Position numbers and translations under genes: made by a program. Shown here piece after piece: positions 22,604-32,150 of a stretch of DNA of 64,000 nucleotides (position 1 is its first letter; each line of letters starts with the position of its first letter). Location of the stretch: NCBI RefSeq assembly GCF_017876155.1, contig NZ_JAGINP010000003.1, forward strand, positions 62,001 through 126,000, read 5' to 3'. Source of the DNA: Azospirillum rugosum. Its GTDB lineage: Bacteria; Pseudomonadota; Alphaproteobacteria; Azospirillales; Azospirillaceae. A model generated the notes under the pieces. The model searched no databases and had not been told where the DNA came from. It saw nothing but the letters and a program-made list of their open reading frames with translations.

Positions 22604-23374
22604 ATGAATTTGGGCGAAGACCTGCGCGGGAAGCGCGTGCTGGTGACCGGCAGCAGCCGGGGGATCGGGGCGGCGGTGGGGGCAGCGTTGGCCGGGCTGG
22701 GCGCCCGGGTGGCGCTGCACGGCTCCGGCGCCAGCGACGCGGCGGCGCGGCTGGCGGCGGACCTGCGGCGCAGCGGCGCCGACGTTCACGCCTTCACCGG
22801 CGACTTCCGTGACCCGCGCGCGGTGGAGTCCGTGGTGGATTCGGCGGTGGAGGCGCTGGGCGGCCTCGACATCCTGATCAACAACGCCGGCACCATGGTC
22901 GGGCGCATGCCGCTGGGGGCGCTGGACGACCGCTTCCTGGACGAGGTGATCGACCTGAACCTGCGCTCCGTCGTCGTGGCCTGCCGACGCGCCCTGCCGG
23001 CGCTGAAGGCGGCCGGCGGCGGGGTGATCGTCAGCACCGTGTCGATCTCCGCCAAGACGGGGGGAAGCCCTGGGTCGTCGCTCTACAGCGCGTCGAAGGC
23101 GTTCGTCTCCACCTTCACCCGCTCGCTGGCGGCGGAGTTGGCGCCGGACCGCATCCGCGTCAACGCCGTGTCGCCGGGGACCATCGACACCGACTTCCAC
23201 CAGCGCTACTCCTCCCCGGAGAAGCTGGCGGCGACCGCGGCGCGCATCCCGCTGGGGCGGCTCGGCACGGCGGAGGACTGTGTCGGGGCGTACCTGTTCC
23301 TGGCCTCGGACGCGCTCAGCGCCTACATCACCGGGCAGGTGATCGAGGTGAACGGCGGCCAATTGATGGTGTAA
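22604..23374 (+). CDS. Short-chain dehydrogenase/reductase
   Basis: An NAD(P)-dependent oxidoreductase of 256 residues, classical SDR. Seen: cofactor motif VTGSSRGIGAAVG near residue 15, NNAG motif (DILINNAGTMVG), catalytic Tyr and Lys in YSASKAF, and the PG motif after it (RVNAVSPGTIDTDF). The start at ATG 22604, 16 bases after glpK, suggests it belongs to the tail of the glp operon. The substrate is unknown; a role in polyol or sugar oxidation is only suggested by position. Confidence 0.85.
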   Translation: MNLGEDLRGKRVLVTGSSRGIGAAVGAALAGLGARVALHGSGASDAAARLAADLRRSGADVHAFTGDFRDPRAVESVVDSAVEALGGLDILINNAGTMVGRMPLGALDDRFLDEVIDLNLRSVVVACRRALPALKAAGGGVIVSTVSISAKTGGSPGSSLYSASKAFVSTFTRSLAAELAPDRIRVNAVSPGTIDTDFHQRYSSPEKLAATAARIPLGRLGTAEDCVGAYLFLASDALSAYITGQVIEVNGGQLMV

Positions 23375-23378
23375 CTCG

Positions 23379-23405
23379 CCCTCTCCCGCCCCCGGCGGGA
23401 GAGGG
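23379..23405. repeat. Perfect 12-bp stem hairpin after the SDR gene
   Basis: CCCTCTCCCGCC, three bases, then its exact complement. It stands four bases after the SDR stop and belongs to the CCCTCTCC family of 20940-21058. There is no T-tract, so it may be an mRNA-stabilising end more than an intrinsic terminator. Confidence 0.6.
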
Positions 23406-23422
23406 GATTCAAGGCGCGTTCC

Positions 23423-23887
23423 ATGCCCAGGCGTCTTCTCATTGTCGCGCACGCGCCGTCCCCCAACACGCAGGCCTTGCGGGACGCGGTGCTGCGCGGC
23501 GCCCGTTCCCCGGACGTCGGCGGCGTGGAGGTCGTGGCCAAGCCGCCGCTGGAGGCCGGGCCGGACGACGTGCTGGCGGCCCACGGCATCATTCTCGGCA
23601 CGCCGGAGAACCTGGGGTACATGAGCGGCGCGCTGAAGGATTTCTTCGACCGCGTCTACTACCCCTGCCTGGAGCGCACGCAGGGCATGCCCTACGCTCT
23701 GTTCGTCCGGGCGGGGCACGACGGCACCGGAACCTGCCGGGCCGTCGCGGCCATCACCACCGGCCTGCGCTGGCGCGCGGTGCAGGAACCGCTGGTCTGC
23801 CGGGGACCCGCAATGGCGGAGTTCGAGGCGCGCTGCGAGGATCTGGGCCTGCTGATGGCGGCCGGGCTGGAGGCGGGGATCTTCTGA
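23423..23887 (+). CDS. Flavodoxin-fold / NAD(P)H-dependent FMN reductase-like protein
   Basis: A 154-residue flavodoxin-like protein. Seen: phosphate-binding start RRLLIVAHAPSPNTQALRDA, the second FMN-binding loop GTPENLGYMSGALKDFFDRV and the third segment FVRAGHDGTGTCRAV. The layout follows the NADPH-dependent FMN reductase/WrbA-like superfamily; the partner and substrate are unknown. It is the last gene of the plus-strand run that begins with glpD, beyond a stable hairpin, so it may be expressed at a lower level. Confidence 0.7.
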   Translation: MPRRLLIVAHAPSPNTQALRDAVLRGARSPDVGGVEVVAKPPLEAGPDDVLAAHGIILGTPENLGYMSGALKDFFDRVYYPCLERTQGMPYALFVRAGHDGTGTCRAVAAITTGLRWRAVQEPLVCRGPAMAEFEARCEDLGLLMAAGLEAGIF

Positions 23888-24263
23888 CCGTCCTCGACCG
23901 CAGAGCGACGGCATTCGGCTCCTTTTTCCGGAGCGGGAGAGCCCTGCGGTCTCAAACCACGCCCTTGTTGCCTCATGCCCTCGACTCCTGTAGGATATAA
24001 AACCTATTTAGCCGGGAGGGCGCCGCCATGAAACACCATCGCCGCTCATGTTTCATAACGTTTCATGGCGTTTCATTCCATCGCACCCGACGCAGCGCGC
24101 GGGGGGGCAATGACAATGGTCCTGCGCCGGGAGTCCGGGCTGCACATGCAATCGCCCTGTCCTCTACCGGAGGTCCTATTGACGGCGCCCGTAAAACATC
24201 CAGTCTCCTAAGGCAACAGCGCCTCTGATCCGAAGGCGCGTCGAACGGTGGAAGGAGGAGTGG
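23888..24263. other. Leader region of citrate synthase with phased GTTTCAT repeats
   Basis: This 376-base gap holds a TATAAA box at 23996-24001, then one ATGAAAC (24028-24034) and three direct GTTTCAT copies at 24050, 24060 and 24070, exactly 10 bases apart. ATGAAAC is the reverse complement of GTTTCAT. A 66-codon frame with a good Shine-Dalgarno starts at 24028. The rest up to 24240 shows nothing recognisable. GGAAGGAGG serves gltA. Confidence 0.6.
24028..24228 (+). CDS. Possible leader ORF upstream of gltA
   Basis: A 66-codon frame with GGGAGGG seven bases before its ATG, ending 35 bases before the gltA start. It is His/Arg-rich at its start (MKHHRRSCF) and spans the phased GTTTCAT repeats. 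It matches no family known to me and its codon use is not clearly coding. It could be a translated leader peptide or chance; listed with low confidence because the ribosome binding site is better than expected by chance. Confidence 0.25.
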   Translation: MKHHRRSCFITFHGVSFHRTRRSARGGNDNGPAPGVRAAHAIALSSTGGPIDGARKTSSLLRQQRL

Positions 24264-25604
<1,341 letters not shown>

Positions 25605-25613
25605 TGGCTTAAT

Positions 25614-25743
25614 TCCTTCTCCCCTCCGGGGAGAAGGTTAGGATGAGGGGGCGGCCGAAGGCCGGACACGCGCTGCAATGAGCGTCGGTTGTCGGCCTGC
25701 GGCCGCCCCCTCACCCCGACCCTCTCCCCGGAGGGGCGAGGGA
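25614..25743. repeat. Inverted repeat of the CCCTCTCC family between gltA and the epimerase gene
   Basis: CTTCTCCCCTCCGGGGAGAAGG on the left and CCCTCTCCCCGGAGGGGCGAGG on the right are each self-complementary. Between them GAGGGGGCGGCCG pairs with CGGCCGCCCCCTC. It lies between two convergent genes and could terminate both. Confidence 0.7.
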
Positions 25744-25752
25744 GACCGGTCT

Positions 25753-26619
25753 TTACCCCACCGTCACCCGGTAGCTCAGCTCGCGCATGTCGCCGGGGGC
25801 GAGGTGCATCAGGCCGGGCTTATCCACGAACGGGCCGTCGAAGCCGGCCGGGGAGGCGTGGCCGCGCCAGGGTTCGATGCACAGGAAAGGCGCGCCGGTC
25901 GGTTTCGACCAGAGGCCCAGCTCCGTGAAGCCTTCCCACGACACGGTGATGGACGGCGCGCCGGGCGCCTCGAAGCGGACGGAGCGGCTGGCCGGCTGGT
26001 CCAGGATCACCGCGTCGGCCGCGAACAGCCCCTCGCTCAGCGGCAGCCGGCGGCCCTGGATCGGGCTGGGCTCCGGCGTCGGCGACAGCAGGCCACCCTC
26101 CACGCGGCGGATCGGCGCCGGCTCGTCCTTTTCGAACACCAGCGCGTGCGCCTCCTTGGGCAAGCCGTCCGCCAGCGGCCAGCGGAAGGCCGGGTGCGCG
26201 CCGACGGACGCCGGCAGGACCTCCGTCCCCGGGTTGGTCAGCGTGTGCCGGACGGTCAGACTGTTCCCGTCCAGCTCGAAGCTCAGCTCCAGGCGGAAGG
26301 CGAAGGGGTAGAGCGCGCGCGTCTGCGCGTCGTCGGACAGCGACAGCCGGCAGGAGGTCGGGCCTGTGTCCGCCCAGGCGAAGCGGCGGTCGCGGGCGAA
26401 GCCGTGCTGCGTCAAGCGGTAGGCCTTGCCGTCGTGCAGAAGCCGGTCGTCCTTCAGCCGGCCGACGATGGGGAACAGCACCGGCGCATGGCGCGGCCAT
26501 TCCGGCCCCGCCTGCCACAGCAGTTCCCGTCCATCGGCGGTGCGCAGGGAGCACAGCTCCGCGCCGTCGGCCTTGATCGTGGCGCTCAGATGTCCGTTGT
26601 CGATGGTGTAGCGGTCCAT
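25753..26619 (-). CDS. Aldose 1-epimerase family protein (YeaD/LacX-like)
   Basis: A cytosolic galactose-mutarotase-fold protein of 288 residues that probably interconverts hexose (or hexose-phosphate) anomers. Seen: MDRYTIDNGHLSATIKADGA with the family pattern GAELCSLRTADGRELLWQ, GWP-like PEWPRHAPVLFPIVGRL, the His-containing GAHPAFRWPL and LCIEPWRGHASP with its Glu near the C-terminus. These match LacX-type epimerases. GGGAGACAGG lies before ATG 26619. The gene is 22 bases downstream of marC on the same strand, so the two may share a transcript. Confidence 0.85.
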   Translation of the reverse strand: MDRYTIDNGHLSATIKADGAELCSLRTADGRELLWQAGPEWPRHAPVLFPIVGRLKDDRLLHDGKAYRLTQHGFARDRRFAWADTGPTSCRLSLSDDAQTRALYPFAFRLELSFELDGNSLTVRHTLTNPGTEVLPASVGAHPAFRWPLADGLPKEAHALVFEKDEPAPIRRVEGGLLSPTPEPSPIQGRRLPLSEGLFAADAVILDQPASRSVRFEAPGAPSITVSWEGFTELGLWSKPTGAPFLCIEPWRGHASPAGFDGPFVDKPGLMHLAPGDMRELSYRVTVG

Positions 26620-26641
26620 GAGGCCCTGTCTCCCGGGGATG

Positions 26642-27268
26642 TCAGTGTGGCGGGTAGATGGCGGTGATGCCCTCGATCATCGTCTGCGCGGCCAGCGCCG
26701 CCAGGACGATGCCGAGGACGCGGCTGACCGTGTGGATCACGGTGCGGCCCAGCAGCTTGTCCACCGCGTCGGCGATGATCAACAGGGCGGTGACGCTGCC
26801 GATCGCCACGGCCGCCGCGGAAAGCACCATCCCCTGGCCGGCGAGCGTGGCGCCGTAGCGGTCCATCAGCAGCAGGGTGGAGGTGATGGCGCCCGGCCCG
26901 GCGATCAGCGGAATGGCCAGCGGGAAGACGGCGAGGTCGTGCGCCTCCTCCTCCGTCCGCGCCTCGTCGGCGGTGCGCTCCTTGCGCTCGGCGCGGCGCT
27001 GGAACAGCATCTCGAAGGCGATCCAGAACAGCAGCGCGCCGCCGGCGATGCGGAAGGCCGGCATCCCGATCGACAGCGCGTTCAGGACGATCTCGCCCAG
27101 ATAGGCGAAGAAGACGATGATCGCGAAGCTGATCAGCGTGCCGCGGAGCGCGATGGTCCGCTTGCGCGGGCTGTCGAACCCGCGCGTCAGGCCGAGGTAG
27201 ATCGGCACCAGCCCGACCGGATCGACCACCACCAGGAACACGACCAGCGCGCTGACGAAATCCTCCAC
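26642..27268 (-). CDS. marC: MarC family integral membrane protein
   Basis: A six-helix inner-membrane protein of the MarC/SnatA (UPF0056) family; some relatives export small neutral amino acids, but the role of most, including E. coli MarC, is unsettled. Characteristic motifs are VVVDPVGLVPIYLGLT, MPAFRIAGGALLFWIAFEML and FPLAIPLIAGPGAITSTLLL. I place the start at GTG 27268 (208 residues) because GGAG stands eight bases before it and the family begins near there; ATG 27304 would add 12 residues that do not look like the family. Confidence 0.85.
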   Translation of the reverse strand: MEDFVSALVVFLVVVDPVGLVPIYLGLTRGFDSPRKRTIALRGTLISFAIIVFFAYLGEIVLNALSIGMPAFRIAGGALLFWIAFEMLFQRRAERKERTADEARTEEEAHDLAVFPLAIPLIAGPGAITSTLLLMDRYGATLAGQGMVLSAAAVAIGSVTALLIIADAVDKLLGRTVIHTVSRVLGIVLAALAAQTMIEGITAIYPPH

Positions 27269-27429
27269 GGAATGAACTCCGGATGAAAGCGTTGACGTCC
27301 CCATTGACGTCCGACGACCCTGTTAGCAAATGGCGAGGATGCCCGCCACGGCGCGCTTGGTCCGGGTTCACTTCGCAATGGGGAGGGTCCTACGCGGGAA
27401 TCCGTGCTGGCGTGCGCCGTGGCCGTGGT

Positions 27430-27435
27430 TATAAT
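27430..27435 (+). promoter_or_regulatory. TATAAT -10 box ahead of the chemosensory cluster
   Basis: A perfect -10 hexamer lies 45 bases before the first gene of the cluster. No convincing -35 sits 16-18 bases upstream (the region reads CTGGCG), so an activator may be needed. A lower-GC stretch follows up to the TTG start at 27480. Confidence 0.4.
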
Positions 27436-27479
27436 CAGCACAAGTTTCGAAATTTTGTCCCCTCTCCGGAGCCCAGGCT

Positions 27480-27875
27480 TTGAGCAAGACCGTAATCGTC
27501 GTCGACGATAGCAAGCTGTCCCGCATGCACGTCCGCGGCATAATACTTCGGAACAAGCCGGATTGGACGGTCGTGGAGGCCGCGAACAGCGCGGAGCTTT
27601 ACGAGAAACTGGACGAAAGTAGTATCCAGATCGCCATAATCGATTTCAACATGCCCGGCGACAACGGGCTGGAAGCGGCCTCCCGCCTGCGCGAGAAGCG
27701 GCCCGACATCCACATCGCCATCATCACCGCGAACGGCCAGGACGCCGTCGTGTCCGGCATCCGCGCGCTCGGGGCGGCCTTCATGCCGAAGCCGCTGGAC
27801 GAGGAGCAGGTGGCGCGGTTCCTGGCGGCGTCCGACCTGCCGCGCCGGCAACCCTCCGCCGGCAAGGCGGGCTGA
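27480..27875 (+). CDS. Single-domain response regulator (CheY-like)
   Basis: A receiver-only protein of 131 residues. Seen: acidic pair VVDDS (Asp9, Asp10), phospho-acceptor Asp55 in IIDFNMPG, Thr83 in IITAN and Lys104 in FMPKP, so it should be fully phosphorylatable. The start is TTG 27480 with CCGGAG ten bases upstream; no better start exists. It is the first gene of the chemosensory cluster and its stop overlaps the ATG of the following cheC, a natural pairing of phospho-receiver and phosphatase. Confidence 0.9.
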   Translation: MSKTVIVVDDSKLSRMHVRGIILRNKPDWTVVEAANSAELYEKLDESSIQIAIIDFNMPGDNGLEAASRLREKRPDIHIAIITANGQDAVVSGIRALGAAFMPKPLDEEQVARFLAASDLPRRQPSAGKAG

Positions 27876-28513
27876 TGCCGCAGAGACTGGACGAACTGGA
27901 ACGGGACGCCCTGGCGGAACTGGGCAACATCGGCGTCGGCAAGGCCTCCACCGCGCTCAGCCGCATGGTCGGTGGCCCCGTACTGGTTTCCGTCCCCAAC
28001 GTGGAGATCGTGCCGGGCGACCGGCTGGTCGCCGCGCTGGAACAGGCGCTGCCGGGACCGCTGGTCGCCGTGTCGGAAAGCCTGTCCGGCACCTTCCGCG
28101 GCTCCGCCATCCTCCTCCTGCCGGAGCGCAGCAGCCTGCCGCTCGCCAGCGCGGCGCTGCCGCCGGACGTGCCGAAGGAAGACGCGCAGGAGCTTGAGGC
28201 CGAGGCCCTGGCGGAGGTCGGCAACATCGTGCTGAACAGCTGCCTGTCACTGATGGCAAACCTGCTGGGCACCGGCATCGACACGACCCTGCCGTCCATC
28301 CTGCGCGGCCCGGTGGCGCGGGTGCTGGAGGGGTGCGGTGTCGAAACCGCCGCCGAGGCGTCGGCCATCCTGTTCCAGGTGACCTTCCGGCTGGAGTCGC
28401 AGGCCCCCGCCGGGGCGATCGTGGGCGGGGAGATCGTGCTGGCGCTGGATGCGGAATCCAGCGCCGGGCTGAAGGCCATCATCGGGCGCTATATCGGGCG
28501 CATTCTGAACTAA
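27875..28513 (+). CDS. cheC: CheC-type CheY-P phosphatase
   Basis: A 212-residue CheC/FliY-family protein that dephosphorylates CheY-P. The two pseudo-symmetric active sites are both visible: ELGNIGVGKASTAL (first ExxN, residues ~15-28) and AEVGNIVLNSCL (second, ~residue 112). Each keeps the catalytic Glu and Asn. No cheD, the usual partner, is in the window. ATG 27875 overlaps the receiver's TGA by one base. A second, divergent copy is encoded at 40227-40868. Confidence 0.9.
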   Translation: MPQRLDELERDALAELGNIGVGKASTALSRMVGGPVLVSVPNVEIVPGDRLVAALEQALPGPLVAVSESLSGTFRGSAILLLPERSSLPLASAALPPDVPKEDAQELEAEALAEVGNIVLNSCLSLMANLLGTGIDTTLPSILRGPVARVLEGCGVETAAEASAILFQVTFRLESQAPAGAIVGGEIVLALDAESSAGLKAIIGRYIGRILN

Positions 28514-28552
28514 CCAACAAACTCCGGCTTACGGGGCGAGGGGCAAGGCATC

Positions 28553-30523
28553 ATGGCACTGGTCAAGAAGAAGCAGATCGACACGGCGCGCACCGCCCGC
28601 GACGCGGAGCCGGAGAACGGCACCGCGACCGCCGCGGGCGCTCCCACGTTCGACGCCGCCGCGGCTGATCCCGCCGACCGCCGCGCCGCCGAGGCCCGGC
28701 GGCGGGCCCGTGCGGGCAGCCGGCGCCGCAAGGCGGCGGAGGGCATCGCCGCCGCGTCGAACGAGCTGGCCAGCGGCGTGGCCCAGGCCGCCGCCGCCGC
28801 GGAGGAGCTGCGCAAGGCCATGGAGCAGGTCGCCGCCGGCGCGGAGGAGGCGGCCAGCGCCACCCAGCAGTCGCAGCGGATGATCGACCGTGCCGCCCTG
28901 CTGATCGGCAAGGCGCGCGGCAACGCGGAATCGGCGCTGGCCCGCGTCGAGGTCCTGCAGACGCTCGTCAAGGACGTCAGCGCCCAGATCCTGGGGTCCG
29001 TGGAAGGGCTCGTCCGCGCCGCCACCCGACAGGAGGCCGCGGTGTCCCTGGTCCGCGACCTGGAACGGCAGGCGGGGCAGATCGGCGCCATCGTCGGCAG
29101 CGTGGCCGCCATGGCCGACCAGACGAACCTGCTGGCCCTGAACGCGGCCATCGAGGCGGCCCGCGCGGGTGACGCCGGCAAGGGCTTCGCCGTGATCGCC
29201 GACGAGGTCCAGGCGCTGGCCGAGCGGTCGGAACGGTCGGCCAACGACATCCAGCGGATGGTCGTTCAGATCCAGGAGGCCGTCGGAGCCATCGTGTCCG
29301 GCATCGTGGCGTCCGCCGACGCCGCCAAGGCCGAGGTTGCGCGCGGCCGGACCATCGCGGCGCAGCTCGACCGCGTGCGCGGCGACATGGGCGCCATTGC
29401 CCGCGGCGCCCAGGAGACGATCAAGGCGGCCATCGAGGCCGACGTCGCCACCCGCGAAGCGCAGCGCGGGGCCGAGAACATCGCGTCGGCCGCGGAGGAG
29501 CAGGCGGCGGCCAGCGAGGAGGCGCTGAAGACCGTCGGCCAGCAGGCCGAGGCGCTGGCGCAGAGCGGGCAGGCCGCCGGCCAGCTGTCGGAGTTGGCGG
29601 ACGACCTGTCCGGCACCACCGACGTGCGCCGCGCGGCGACGGAGCTGGCCTCCTCCGCGGAGGAGCTGTCGGCCGCGATCGAGGAGATCAACCGCGCCGC
29701 CGCCCAGATCATGGCGGCGATCTCCCAGATCGCCCGCGGCGCGCAGACCCAGGGCGCGGCGACCCAGCAGTCGAGCGCCGCCATCGCCGAGGTCGAGGCC
29801 AGCGCCCGGCTGAGCCAGGCCCGCGCCGAGGACGCGCTCGAGCGCTGCGGCGCCATGGAAAGCCTGCTGGGCGAGACTCAGGCCATGGTCGGCGCGCTCG
29901 CCGCCGGGGTGCGGCAGACGGTGGACGCCAACCGCGGCACGGTGGGGCGGATCGAGGAGCTGGAGCAGGTCGGCCGGCGCATCGACAAGGTGGTGGACGC
30001 CATCTCCATCATCGCCATCCAGACCGGCATGCTTGCGGTCAGCGGCTCCATCGAGGCGGCCCGCGCCGGGGAGTTCGGGCGTGGCTTCACGGTCGTCAGC
30101 ACCGACATCCGCAACCTCGCCCGCGACAGTTCGGAGAATGTGGAGCGGGTGAAGGACATCGTCCGCACGATCCAGGACCAGATCGGCCGCGTGCGCCGCG
30201 ACACGGAGGAGGTCAGCGCCGCCGCCGAGCAGGAGGCCACGCGCCACCAGGAGTTCGCGACCAGCCTCGCCTCCGCGGTCGGGGAGCTGCGCACCGTGAC
30301 CGACGGCAGCCGCGAGATCATGGAGAACGCCGCGGAGGTCCAGCGCGCCGTCGCCGAGACGCAGAAGGGCGTGGAACAGATCGCCGCCGCCGCGACCCAG
30401 GCCGGGCTGTCCGCCAACGAGGCGGCGAAGGCCGCCCGCGAGCAGGCCAAGGGCGCCGAGGAGCTGGCCGCCGCCATCGAGGAGATCGCCGCCATGGCGG
30501 ACGAACTGCAGGGGGCCGGCTGA
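28553..30523 (+). CDS. Soluble methyl-accepting chemotaxis protein with two tandem signalling hairpins
   Basis: A cytosolic receptor of 656 residues with no membrane segment, HAMP or sensor domain. After a Lys/Arg-rich head (1-60) it is coiled coil throughout. It carries two receptor signalling tips: [17 protein letters not shown] at residues 190-206 (canonical CheA/CheW-binding tip) and [17 protein letters not shown] at 490-506 (divergent). The two are exactly 300 residues apart, and the flanking ATQQS motifs at 103 and 403 repeat at the same distance, so the protein is an internal duplication. Input must come through another protein or the coiled coil itself. It is followed by the triple CheW, cheB and cheR, which would couple and adapt it. 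Confidence 0.9.
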   Translation: MALVKKKQIDTARTARDAEPENGTATAAGAPTFDAAAADPADRRAAEARRRARAGSRRRKAAEGIAAASNELASGVAQAAAAAEELRKAMEQVAAGAEEAASATQQSQRMIDRAALLIGKARGNAESALARVEVLQTLVKDVSAQILGSVEGLVRAATRQEAAVSLVRDLERQAGQIGAIVGSVAAMADQTNLLALNAAIEAARAGDAGKGFAVIADEVQALAERSERSANDIQRMVVQIQEAVGAIVSGIVASADAAKAEVARGRTIAAQLDRVRGDMGAIARGAQETIKAAIEADVATREAQRGAENIASAAEEQAAASEEALKTVGQQAEALAQSGQAAGQLSELADDLSGTTDVRRAATELASSAEELSAAIEEINRAAAQIMAAISQIARGAQTQGAATQQSSAAIAEVEASARLSQARAEDALERCGAMESLLGETQAMVGALAAGVRQTVDANRGTVGRIEELEQVGRRIDKVVDAISIIAIQTGMLAVSGSIEAARAGEFGRGFTVVSTDIRNLARDSSENVERVKDIVRTIQDQIGRVRRDTEEVSAAAEQEATRHQEFATSLASAVGELRTVTDGSREIMENAAEVQRAVAETQKGVEQIAAAATQAGLSANEAAKAAREQAKGAEELAAAIEEIAAMADELQGAG

Positions 30524-30545
30524 CGGCCCGCCGGGGAGACGGCCG

Positions 30546-32147
30546 ATGGCGGCGATCATGGGGGCGGCGATCATGAGAAAGGACGGGGGGCGTTCCTTCG
30601 TCACCTTCGTTCTCGGCGGGACGAGCCTGGCCGTCCCGATGGACGAGGTGCTGGAAATCCTGCGCCCGCCGGAGGTGGTGCGCGTCCCGCTGGGGCCGGC
30701 GAGCCTGGAGGGGCTGGCGCGGCGGCGCGGCGTGGTGCTGCCGGTCATCAGCCTGCGGCGCATCCTGGGTGTGGATGACCCGGATGGAGAAGGACGGGAC
30801 GGAGACCGGCGGGATGTGGGCGGCCGGCTGCTGGTGGTGCGCCATCGCGGCCAGCCGGTCGGCCTGCTGGTCGACCGCATGACCGGGCTGTCCAGCGTGA
30901 CGGAGGGCCGGATCGCCGCCGTGGACGAGGCGGCGGAAGGCGACATTGAGGAGGCGTTCCTGGCCGGCGTGATCCGCGCGACGGCTGGGCAGGCGGGGGC
31001 TGGGCAGGCGGGGGCTGGGCAGGCCGGGGCGCTGATTCTCGACACCGGTCCTGTGATCGAGCGGCAGTTCGCGGATTTGGGCCGGATTGGCGGTGGGGGA
31101 TTGGCCCTGGGCGAGGCGCCGCGCCCGTCCTCGGCAACCGTGGAGGCCGTGGACGAGGAGCGTCTGGTCGTCTTCGACGTCGCCGGGCAGGACTTCGCGC
31201 TGCCCGTCGCCGCGGTGCAGGAGATCGTCGGGTTCCCGGAGGCGGTGACCCGCGTGCCGCGCGTCCGCTCCCATCTGCTGGGCGTGACCAGCTTGCGCGA
31301 CACGCTGCTGCCGCTGGTCGGCCTGCGCGAGCTGTTCCAACTTACCGAGGGCGGGGAGGGCAGCCGCGGGACGCGGGTGGTCGTGGTCCGCACGGCCGAG
31401 GGGCTGGTCGGCGTGGTCGTGGACGGCGTGCATGAAATATTGCGGATTTCGCGTGGGCGGATCGACCCGGTTCCGGCGTTGTTGGCGCGGGAAGCGGAAT
31501 TCGAGGACGTCGCGGGCATCGCCCGGGCGGATGGCGGCCGCTTGATCTCGATCCTGTCGGCAGACCGGCTGTTCCGCCATGGAGCGGCGCTGGGGACCGG
31601 CACGCGGGGAGTGGACATGGGCGGCAAGGATGGGGACGGGAAGAGCGGTGTGGGCACGGTGCGGACGGAGGCCTTCGTGGTCTTCCGGCTGGCCGGCGCC
31701 GAATACGGGCTGCCGGTGGCGGCGGTGCAGGAGGTGCTGCGCCGTCCGGACGCGCCGACGCCGCTGCCCAACGCGCCCGACTTCGTGCGGGGCGTGATGC
31801 CCCTGCGTGGCGGCGTGTTGCCGCTGATCGACCAGCGCCGCCTGCTCCGCCTTCCCGAGGGTGGGGAGGGCGCGCAGGCACGGGTGGTGGTCATCGCCGC
31901 AGGATCCGCGCGGGCGGGGCTCCTGGTGGATGGCATGACCGGGATCGTCAACGTGCCGGAGGACCGCATCGACGCGGCCCCGGTCGTGTCCCAGGCGCAA
32001 AGCCGGCTCATCCGGCGCGTCGCCGCACTGGACGACGCGTCCCTTCGGCAAGGGGAGGCCGCGGAGGGCCGCCGCATGATCCTTCTGATGGATCCGCAAG
32101 AACTGCTGGACATGGACCAGCTGACCGCCCTTCTCGCCGTGGCCTGA
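30546..32147 (+). CDS. cheW: Triple CheW-domain coupling protein
   Basis: A cytosolic scaffold linking receptor and CheA, 533 residues, built of three CheW-like SH3-pair domains: ~16-145, ~202-350 and ~375-533. Each shows the CheW signature of a beta-rich start (FVTFVLGGTSLAVPMDEVLE; LVVFDVAGQDFALPVAAVQE; FVVFRLAGAEYGLPVAAVQE) followed by R/PxLRG-type and VLPLI/V strands. An acidic/Gly linker with a tandem GQAGA repeat (148-162) joins the first two. Normal CheW is a single domain of ~160 residues; triple forms could cross-link receptor arrays. GGGGAGA precedes ATG 30546. Confidence 0.9.
   Translation: MAAIMGAAIMRKDGGRSFVTFVLGGTSLAVPMDEVLEILRPPEVVRVPLGPASLEGLARRRGVVLPVISLRRILGVDDPDGEGRDGDRRDVGGRLLVVRHRGQPVGLLVDRMTGLSSVTEGRIAAVDEAAEGDIEEAFLAGVIRATAGQAGAGQAGAGQAGALILDTGPVIERQFADLGRIGGGGLALGEAPRPSSATVEAVDEERLVVFDVAGQDFALPVAAVQEIVGFPEAVTRVPRVRSHLLGVTSLRDTLLPLVGLRELFQLTEGGEGSRGTRVVVVRTAEGLVGVVVDGVHEILRISRGRIDPVPALLAREAEFEDVAGIARADGGRLISILSADRLFRHGAALGTGTRGVDMGGKDGDGKSGVGTVRTEAFVVFRLAGAEYGLPVAAVQEVLRRPDAPTPLPNAPDFVRGVMPLRGGVLPLIDQRRLLRLPEGGEGAQARVVVIAAGSARAGLLVDGMTGIVNVPEDRIDAAPVVSQAQSRLIRRVAALDDASLRQGEAAEGRRMILLMDPQELLDMDQLTALLAVA
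30983..31027 (+). repeat. Three 15-bp tandem repeats inside the triple-CheW gene
   Basis: The unit GGCTGGGCAGGCGGG occurs three times head to tail (the third copy has one or two changes), encoding GQAGA repeats in the linker between CheW domains 1 and 2. The unit keeps the frame, so copy number could vary without breaking the protein. Confidence 0.8.
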
Positions 32148-32150
32148 TCC

